Of a DNA stretch of 11,308 bases, positions 6,795 through 11,308 are shown one piece after another. The first letter of the stretch is position 1. Each line of letters begins with the position of its first letter. The position numbers were made by a program, and so were the translations under genes. The notes under the pieces are model-generated. The model did no database searches and was not told the origin of the DNA. It saw only the letters and a program-made list of their open reading frames with translations. The stretch is from Roseiarcus sp031367195 (GTDB taxonomy: Bacteria > Pseudomonadota > Alphaproteobacteria > Rhizobiales > Beijerinckiaceae): positions 1 through 11,308 of the forward strand of contig JANLPL010000355.1 in NCBI GenBank assembly GCA_031367195.1, written 5' to 3'.

Positions 6795-7468
6795 GACAGG
6801 GCCGCGATCAGGGCTTTCGAGGTCGACACCGCGCCGAATACGCCCCCCTGCATCGTGACCATCTTGATCGCCGCCAGATGATTGCTGGGATCGGTGGCGC
6901 CGCAGCAATCCTCCAACAGCAAACATTCAAAGCCGCGGTCATTCGCCTCGCGCATCGTCGTGTGGACGCAGACATCGGTGGTGATTCCGGTCAGCACGAG
7001 ATTCTCGACGCCTTTCGTGCGGAGGATGAATTCAAGGTCGGTGGCGCAGAACGAGCCCTTGCCGGGTTTGTCGATCACGATCTCGCCCGGCGCCAGCGCG
7101 AGTTCGGCGATGATCTCCCAGCCCGGTTCGCCGCGCACCAGGATCTTTCCGCATGGCCCCGAGTCGCCAATCCCTGCGCCGATGCGGCGCGAGCGCCAGC
7201 GCTTGTTGGCGGGCAGATCGGACAGGTCCGGCCGATGCCCCTCGCGGGTGTGGATGACGTGATAGCCCTTCGCGCGCGCCGCCGCGAGCAACGCCTTGAT
7301 GGGTTCGATGGGCGCGCGCGTCAACGAGAGATCGTAGCCCATCTTGTCGACATAGCCGCCGGGACCGCAAAAGTCGGTCTGCATGTCGATCACGACGATG
7401 GCGGTGTTCTCGGGCCTGAGATCGCCGTTATAGGGCCAGGGATAGGGATCGGCTTCGAGAATTGTCAT
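6791..7468 (-). CDS. biuH: Biuret hydrolase (isochorismatase-like cysteine hydrolase)
   Basis: The 225-residue product converts biuret to allophanate plus ammonia, the step after cyanuric acid ring opening. Triad: Asp28 in VVIDMQTDF, Lys134 in VIDKPGKGSF, Cys167 in GITTDVCVHTTMREANDRG. The characterised Rhizobium leguminosarum 3841 enzyme uses Asp36, Lys142 and Cys175; all three here are shifted by exactly 8, matching a shorter N-terminus. From memory of that protein, DPYPWPYNG (7-15), DLPANKRWRSRRIGAGIGD (84-102, compared in part) and LLLEDCCGATD (183-193) are near-identical. The ATG at 7468 was chosen because it follows the permease stop by 2 bp and gives this N-terminus; the frame stays open to 8299, but only antisense-like through the permease gene. 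Gene order places it between transporter and amidohydrolase genes, with a 4-bp overlap to the latter. Confidence 0.9.
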   Translation of the reverse strand: MTILEADPYPWPYNGDLRPENTAIVVIDMQTDFCGPGGYVDKMGYDLSLTRAPIEPIKALLAAARAKGYHVIHTREGHRPDLSDLPANKRWRSRRIGAGIGDSGPCGKILVRGEPGWEIIAELALAPGEIVIDKPGKGSFCATDLEFILRTKGVENLVLTGITTDVCVHTTMREANDRGFECLLLEDCCGATDPSNHLAAIKMVTMQGGVFGAVSTSKALIAALS

Positions 7469-7470
7469 CG

Positions 7471-8388
7471 TCACTTCGCCATCGTGAGTTCGCCGGGCAT
7501 GTCGGCGGCGGCGTGTTTGGCGCTCGACGTCGCGATCATGATCGCCAGCGTCAGGATATAGGGCGCGGCGTTGAAGAAATAATAGCCTTGCGTGACGCCG
7601 ATCGATTGCAGCGACGGCCCGATCGCGCCCGCCGCGCCAAACAGCAACGCCGCGCCGACGCAGCGCAGCGGGCTCCAGCGCGCGAAAATCACCAGCGCCA
7701 CCGCCATCAGGCCCTGGCCGGAGGAGAGACCCTGGTTCCACGAGCCGGGATAGGACAGCGACAGGAACGCGCCGCCGACGCCGGCGAAGAAGCCGCCGAT
7801 GGTCGTCGTCATTAACCTGACGCCGTTGACGGAAACGCCCATCGCGCGCGCCGCCGCCGCGCTGTCGCCCACCGTGCGAACAACCAGACCCCAGCGCGTG
7901 TTGCGCAGCGCCCCGGCGAGCGCAAAGGCCGAGGCGACGCCGATGAAGAACAGCGGATTGACGTTGAGCGCGCTCTTCAGGTTCGGACTGTCGATCCACA
8001 GGCCGAAGGGAATCGAGTGCAGGCGCGGCGCTTCGGGCTGGATATAAGGCTTGCCGAAAAAGAACGCGACGCCGACGCCGAACAGCATCATCGCGATGCC
8101 GACGGCGACGTCGTTGACCTTGGGCAGACCGCAGATCGCGCCGTGCATCGCGCCCAGCAGCGACCCCGCCAACCCCGCCACCAGCACGCCCGCCCAGGGA
8201 CTGCCGGTATGATAGGAGATCGCATAGGCCGTCATGGCGCCCAGCACCAGCGTACCTTCGAGGCCGAGATTCACGCGGCCGGATTTCTCCGTCAGACACT
8301 CGCCGAGCGCGACGAACATGAATGGCGTCGAAACGCGGATCGCCCCGCCGAGCATCGCCACGAGAACGATCAGCGCCGAATTTTCCAT
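7471..8388 (-). CDS. ABC transporter permease 2 (BPD_transp_2, YufQ-like)
   Basis: The 305-residue integral membrane protein has about eight to nine hydrophobic segments. It is the second transmembrane half of a BMP-dependent nucleoside/nucleobase-type importer. The conserved early segment LTEKSGRVNLGLEGTLVLGA (32-51) corresponds to the family's N-[IL]G-x-EG motif. A cytoplasmic coupling loop is seen in TRWGLVVRTVGDSAAAARAMGV (164-185, described in part), where the ATPase docks. The ATG at 8388 shares one base with the stop codon of permease 1 (TGATG), and AGGG lies upstream. The biuH gene starts 2 bp after its stop codon. The substrate cannot be read from the sequence; the operon suggests cyanuric acid, biuret, barbiturate or a related heterocycle. 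Confidence 0.93.
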   Translation of the reverse strand: MENSALIVLVAMLGGAIRVSTPFMFVALGECLTEKSGRVNLGLEGTLVLGAMTAYAISYHTGSPWAGVLVAGLAGSLLGAMHGAICGLPKVNDVAVGIAMMLFGVGVAFFFGKPYIQPEAPRLHSIPFGLWIDSPNLKSALNVNPLFFIGVASAFALAGALRNTRWGLVVRTVGDSAAAARAMGVSVNGVRLMTTTIGGFFAGVGGAFLSLSYPGSWNQGLSSGQGLMAVALVIFARWSPLRCVGAALLFGAAGAIGPSLQSIGVTQGYYFFNAAPYILTLAIMIATSSAKHAAADMPGELTMAK

Positions 8389-9497
8389 CAGCGCGCCCTG
8401 GGCTTGAAGATTGAGAAACGTCCGTACAGCGTCTCGGAGGTCAGCAACACCACGAAGATCAGGCCTTCGAGCACCTGCACGGTGGCGTCAGGCAGTCCCA
8501 TGCGGCGCTGCACGAGACCGCCGGCGGCGACGATGCCGCCAAACATGATCGCGACGGGGGGAATCACCAGCGGATTGTGGCGCGCGAGAAACGCCACAAG
8601 GATGCCGGTGAAGCCATAGCCCGCCGCGAGCGAGGCATTGGCGCGGCCCTGAATCGCGGCCACCTCGAAGAAGCCGGCAAGCCCCGCGCAAGCGCCGGCA
8701 ATCGCGGAGCAGGCGACGATCAACCGCCCGACGGGCAAACCTTGTGCGAGCGCCGCGCGGAAATTGCCGCCGGTCACCCGTGCGGCGAAGCCGAAGGTGG
8801 TGCGCGACATAAACAGATAAAGGGCGACGCACAGCACAATGCCGAACAGGAAGCCCCAATGCACCGACGTGCCGGGAATTGGCCCCACCATATAGTCGGA
8901 GCCGATCGGCATGGTTGACGGCTTGTTGGGGTTGGAGAGGTCGCGCAGCGGCCCCTCGACAAAGAAATTCATGATCGCGACGCCGATATAGGTCAGCAAC
9001 AGCGAGGAGATGGTTTCGTTGACGCCGCGCGCATAGCGAAGAAAACCGCAGATTCCCATCCAGAACCCACCCGTCAGCATCCCCGCCAGCGCCATCGCGA
9101 CCAGCGTCGGCATCGGCGGCGCGACACCCACAAGGGGAATCGCCACGGTGGCGGCGGCGAAACCGCCGAGCACCAACGCGCCCTCGCCGCCGATCATGAT
9201 CAGGCCGATGCGCGCGGGAATCGCCACCGCCAGCGCGGTCAGGATCAGCGGCGAGGAGCGTTGCAGCGTGTTTTGCAGCGAAAACGCGGTACCGAAGCCG
9301 CCACGCCAGACGAGTTGCACGAACTCGACCGGCGATTTGCCGACGCCCAACAGGAACACCGCGAACAGCAGCAAAGCGGCGGCGATCGCCAGCGTCGGAA
9401 TGACGATATATTCGGCGTCGGAACGCCAGCGAGACGAGCCGATCGCGACGGGCGCGATCACGCGCGGCGCGGATTGGGCGAGGTTGACGTCCGACAA
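8388..9497 (-). CDS. ABC transporter permease 1 (BPD_transp_2, YufP-like)
   Basis: The 369-residue membrane protein has an N-terminal cytoplasmic stretch, a first membrane segment at about 30-52, and roughly nine further hydrophobic segments. Family marks: IMIGGEGALVLGG (100-112), equivalent to the N-I-G-x-EG motif; GVNETISSLLLTYIGV (158-173), very characteristic of YufP-type permeases; and a coupling loop around GGNFRAALAQGLPVGR (243-258). The start codon is TTG at 9497; no ATG or GTG exists between the upstream stop (9511) and this codon, and GGGG lies 6 nt before it. A GTG at 9461 is the main alternative and would remove only 12 residues. It follows the binding-protein gene by 13 bp and overlaps permease 2 by one base. 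With the partner it forms the membrane channel of the importer. Confidence 0.92.
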   Translation of the reverse strand: MSDVNLAQSAPRVIAPVAIGSSRWRSDAEYIVIPTLAIAAALLLFAVFLLGVGKSPVEFVQLVWRGGFGTAFSLQNTLQRSSPLILTALAVAIPARIGLIMIGGEGALVLGGFAAATVAIPLVGVAPPMPTLVAMALAGMLTGGFWMGICGFLRYARGVNETISSLLLTYIGVAIMNFFVEGPLRDLSNPNKPSTMPIGSDYMVGPIPGTSVHWGFLFGIVLCVALYLFMSRTTFGFAARVTGGNFRAALAQGLPVGRLIVACSAIAGACAGLAGFFEVAAIQGRANASLAAGYGFTGILVAFLARHNPLVIPPVAIMFGGIVAAGGLVQRRMGLPDATVQVLEGLIFVVLLTSETLYGRFSIFKPRAR

Positions 9498-9510
9498 GGG
9501 ATGCCCCAGT

Positions 9511-10623
9511 TCAGGTGGTCGAGCCGATGACGCCTTCGAGCAGATAATCCATTTTGTCGAGGAACGGGTCGAGATTGCCGTAGCTCTTGTCGATCACCAC
9601 CTTGCCTTTGTTGTCCTTCAGCGGGCCGACATAGATCGGCTTCTTGGCGCGCAGGCCATCGATGGCGGCGAGCGCGGCTTTCTTGCCCTCCTCCGAGCAA
9701 CCGGCGCCGAACGTGGAGTTGCGCACGAAATCGGCCTCGTAGCCGCCGGCGGTGAAGTTGGCCAGCGTCTTGCCCGCGGCGAGATCGGCGGCGTAGCCCT
9801 TGTAGATCGTCTCCCACTTGTATTCGCCGCCGGTGATGAAGCCCTTGGGCGCGAGCGGCGCCTGACTGGCGTTGTGGCCGCAGGTCTTGGCGCCGCGCTT
9901 CTCCGCGGTTTCAATCACGACCTTGGGGCCGTCGACGTGACAGGTGATGACGTCGCAACCCGCATCGACCAGCGCGTTGGCGGCTTCCGCCTCGCGCACT
10001 GGCATCGACCAGTCGCCGGTGAAGATCACCTGCACCATTGCTTTCGGATTGACGCTGCGCGCGCCCAGCAGCACCGAATTGATGTTCGACAGCACGCTGG
10101 CGATCGGCTTGGCGGCGACGAAGCCGATCTTGTTGGACTTGGTGGAAAGACCCGCCGCGACGCCATCGACATAATGGGCCTGGTTGAGGTAGCCGAAATA
10201 GGAGCCGGCGTTCTTCGGGTCTTTGTCCTTGTTCCAAAGCGGCGCGGCGTGGCGGAACTGCACGGCGGGATATTTCTTCGCGAGGTCCACCACGAACGGC
10301 GAATAATAGCCAAACGAGGTCGCCAGGATGAGGCCGGCGCCGTCAAGGTTGATCATCGATTCCATCGACTTGGAGACCGCATCCGTCTCCGGCACATTCT
10401 CTTCCTCGACCACCTTCACGCCCGGCACTTCCTTCAGCGCCTTGATCGCGACCGCATGCGCCTGGTTCCAGCCGAAATCGTCGCGCGCGCCGACGTAGAC
10501 AATGCCGACAGTGAGGTCTGCGGCGCGGGCGCTCGTCCAAGGCCGAAGACCGAAAACCGCGCCGGTCGCGCCGAGCGCGGCCGTCTGCAACAGCGCGCGC
10601 CGCGAAATGATAGTGCTCGTCAT
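9511..10623 (-). CDS. BMP-family (PnrA-like) substrate-binding protein, Tat-exported
   Basis: The 370-residue product is the periplasmic receptor of the importer. The N-terminus has a twin-arginine signal: SRRALLQ (7-13), a hydrophobic stretch to about 27, and a likely cleavage after ARA (32-34), before ADLTVGIVYVG. Tat export implies folding before secretion. The mature part fits the BMP fold: IVYVGARDDFGWNQAH (41-56), DLAKKYPAVQF (113-123), SYFGYLNQAHYVDGVAAGL (141-159, described in part), KIGFVAA (165-171), GCDVITCHVDGPK (222-234), and ending YLLEGVIG. There is no lipobox Cys near the cleavage site, unlike many Gram-positive relatives. Start at ATG 10623: GGGGGA lies 7 nt upstream; the frame extends to 10833 but without a signal-peptide rationale. 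First gene of the operon. Family members bind nucleosides or purines; the ligand here is inferred, not seen. Confidence 0.93.
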   Translation of the reverse strand: MTSTIISRRALLQTAALGATGAVFGLRPWTSARAADLTVGIVYVGARDDFGWNQAHAVAIKALKEVPGVKVVEEENVPETDAVSKSMESMINLDGAGLILATSFGYYSPFVVDLAKKYPAVQFRHAAPLWNKDKDPKNAGSYFGYLNQAHYVDGVAAGLSTKSNKIGFVAAKPIASVLSNINSVLLGARSVNPKAMVQVIFTGDWSMPVREAEAANALVDAGCDVITCHVDGPKVVIETAEKRGAKTCGHNASQAPLAPKGFITGGEYKWETIYKGYAADLAAGKTLANFTAGGYEADFVRNSTFGAGCSEEGKKAALAAIDGLRAKKPIYVGPLKDNKGKVVIDKSYGNLDPFLDKMDYLLEGVIGSTT

Positions 10624-10780
10624 GTGTAATCCCCCGAAGCGGCCGCGCGTCGCTGGCGCGCCGAACTCGCGCGAACGAGGCGAGCAAGAGCCGTGCCGCT
10701 GGGCGCGCATGTTCAGCGCCGGGCGTTTCGCTGGATTGTGGGTCGGTTCACCGCTTGGGGCCGAGCAAACTTCTATGCGG

Positions 10781-10805
10781 CTGGCGCCCTCTCCGATGGC
10801 GCCAG
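10781..10805. repeat. Perfect inverted repeat at predicted operon start (possible operator or leader hairpin)
   Basis: CTGGCGCC (10781-10788) and GGCGCCAG (10798-10805) are exact inverted copies separated by 9 bases. Beyond a two-base mismatch on each side, TGC (10776-10778) and GCA (10808-10810) also pair. The repeat lies directly downstream of the candidate -10 on the minus strand and covers the predicted transcription start. It could be a repressor operator for a dimeric regulator, or form a hairpin at the very 5' end of the transcript. Confidence 0.55.
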
Positions 10806-10809
10806 TTGC

Positions 10810-10838
10810 ATAAATCTTGAGCGATCGCGGCAAGCCAA
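10810..10838 (-). promoter_or_regulatory. Candidate promoter of the eight-gene transport/catabolic operon
   Basis: On the minus strand TTGGCT (10838-10833) and ATTTAT (10815-10810) are separated by 17 bp. This is the best sigma70-like pair I can see in the 323-bp gap upstream of the binding-protein gene, in a locally AT-richer patch. It predicts a leader of about 180 nt. No sigma54 GG-N10-GC box was found at this point, so nitrogen control through NtrC/RpoN is not supported by the sequence. Confidence 0.45.
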
Positions 10839-10888
10839 TCCGGCTCTCTGCTTAGGCGACGCGCAAAAATAAGCGCATCGACTCCTCG

Positions 10889-10922
10889 GCCGTCATGGCC
10901 TCGCTTCGCTCGCAATGACGGC
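10889..10922. repeat. Dispersed-repeat-like inverted repeat downstream of cysK
   Basis: GCCGTCAT (10889-10896) and ATGACGGC (10915-10922) are inverted copies around an 18-base core. The core contains CTCGCTTCGCTCG (10900-10912), which reads the same forwards and backwards. Sequences of the type TCATTGCGAGCGAAGCGA are recurrent intergenic repeats in many alphaproteobacterial genomes (from general knowledge). It begins 24 bp beyond the cysK stop and may double as a transcript-end hairpin for cysK, although no T-run directly follows. Confidence 0.55.
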
Positions 10923-10946
10923 GGTTCAACTTGATCGGCGACCGCG

Positions 10947-11308
10947 CTACAGCCCCTCGAACAACGCGGTCGAGAGATAGCGTTCGGCGAAGGAGGGGAT
11001 GATGACGACGATCGACTTGCCCTTGTTCTCCGGCCGGCGGCCGATGTCGATGGCGGCGGCGAGCGCCGCGCCGGAGGAGATGCCGACAGGAGCGCCTTCG
11101 AGCCGCGCCACGAGCCGCGCGGTGTCGAACGCGGTTTGATTGCCGACGGTGATGATCTCGTCGATCACCTCGCGGTCGAGAATGCCCGGCACGAAGCCGG
11201 CGCCGATACCCTGAATCTTATGCGGCCCCGGCGCGCCGCCCGACAGCACGGGCGAATCCTCAGGCTCGACCGCGATCATTTTCACGCTCGGCTTTCGCGC
11301 CTTCAACA
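10947..11308 (-). CDS. cysK: Cysteine synthase A, C-terminal part (gene continues beyond the window)
   Basis: About 120 C-terminal residues are visible of a protein usually near 320. O-acetylserine sulfhydrylase makes L-cysteine from O-acetylserine and sulfide using PLP. Visible marks: IAVEPEDSPVLSGG, then PHKIQGIGAGFVPGILD, the CysK-type substrate loop region, then GISSGAALAAAI, whose serine contacts the PLP pyridine nitrogen, and the C-terminal SIVVIIPSFAERYLSTALF. The PLP lysine and the GTGGT-type phosphate loop lie outside the window. The stop is TAG at 10949-10947. The apparent TTG start at 11306 is not a real start; the reading frame runs off the right edge. The gene points toward the operon in the same direction but is separated from it by 323 bp with a candidate promoter, so it is probably an independent unit. 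Confidence 0.93.
   Translation of the reverse strand, partial: LKARKPSVKMIAVEPEDSPVLSGGAPGPHKIQGIGAGFVPGILDREVIDEIITVGNQTAFDTARLVARLEGAPVGISSGAALAAAIDIGRRPENKGKSIVVIIPSFAERYLSTALFEGL

Larger units (their letters stand above)
10624..10946. other. Intergenic region between cysK and the operon
   Basis: This 323-bp stretch has no credible gene. It holds the candidate operon promoter (10810-10838), an inverted repeat (10781-10805) and a dispersed-repeat-like sequence (10889-10922). It also has a small AT patch near 10865-10873 and a GC-rich leader of about 180 nt (10624-10803). I do not recognise a known riboswitch in the leader. The leader ends with the GGGGGA ribosome site of the binding-protein gene. 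Confidence 0.7.

Noticed and set aside
6791..8299. Apparent 502-residue fusion protein with biuret hydrolase at the C-terminus
   Set aside because: The first 277 residues are an Arg-rich out-of-frame reading of the permease 2 gene. The true hydrolase starts at ATG 7468, 2 bp after the permease stop.
9148..10629. A 493-codon open frame on the plus strand opposite the receptor and permease 1 genes
   Set aside because: Same GC-driven shadow effect. Low-complexity Arg/Ala/Asp content, no family resemblance, while the opposite strand has a Tat signal and BMP fold.
10639..10662. NotI (GCGGCCGC) and AscI (GGCGCGCC) sites 8 bp apart, as in a cloning polylinker
   Set aside because: Surrounding DNA is very GC-rich natural sequence with similar GC palindromes nearby, and no vector sequence adjoins. 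Chance is sufficient.
10800..10850. Possible sigma54 promoter (TTGGCTTGCCGCG region) upstream of the operon
   Set aside because: The invariant GG-N10-GC spacing is not met. After GG and ten bases the sequence is TC, not GC.
10864..10880. GCGC-A/T-rich-GCGC hairpin as a cysK terminator
   Set aside because: Stem of only 4 bp, and the T-run lies in the loop rather than after the stem. Not a convincing intrinsic terminator.

Overview
The window is GC-rich and gene-dense, with short or overlapping gene junctions. Its protein families (a LysR/mmsA pair, an AtzD-type ring-opening amidohydrolase next to a rhizobial-type biuret hydrolase, and a BMP-type ABC importer) point to an alphaproteobacterium, probably Hyphomicrobiales (Rhizobiales). 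The exact genus cannot be read from the sequence.

Layout. (1) Bases 1-191 hold a compact 175-bp element with terminal inverted repeats beginning GTAA, flanked by a perfect 8-bp direct repeat. It looks like a non-autonomous, IS66-type miniature element. (2) A strong intrinsic terminator at 215-252 closes mmsA, a CoA-acylating methylmalonate/malonate-semialdehyde dehydrogenase on the minus strand (259-1755). (3) A LysR-type regulator (1864-2739, plus strand) is divergent from mmsA across 108 bp. (4) From 10623 down to 2747, eight minus-strand genes form one very compact operon: Tat-exported BMP-family binding protein, permease 1, permease 2, biuret hydrolase (biuH), cyanuric acid hydrolase/barbiturase-family enzyme, two-domain ABC ATPase, a second isochorismatase-like cysteine hydrolase, and a 5-formyltetrahydrofolate cyclo-ligase-like (COG0212-type) protein. 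Junctions are stop/start overlaps or gaps of 2-13 bp throughout. (5) A 323-bp intergenic region (10624-10946) carries a candidate promoter, an 8-bp perfect inverted repeat at the predicted transcription start, and a dispersed-repeat-like sequence. (6) The right edge is the C-terminal third of cysK (minus strand, cut by the window end).

How it fits together. The transporter would import a cyclic, nucleobase-like nitrogen compound. The ring-opening amidohydrolase would open it: cyanuric acid to carboxybiuret, which becomes biuret, or barbiturate to ureidomalonate. BiuH would turn biuret into allophanate plus ammonia. The presence of biuH favours cyanuric acid and nitrogen scavenging. Allophanate hydrolase is not in the window. 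The second cysteine hydrolase and the COG0212 protein have no assigned step and are the most interesting part: they suggest a wider or different pathway than the textbook cyanuric acid route. mmsA and its LysR look like a separate transcription unit.
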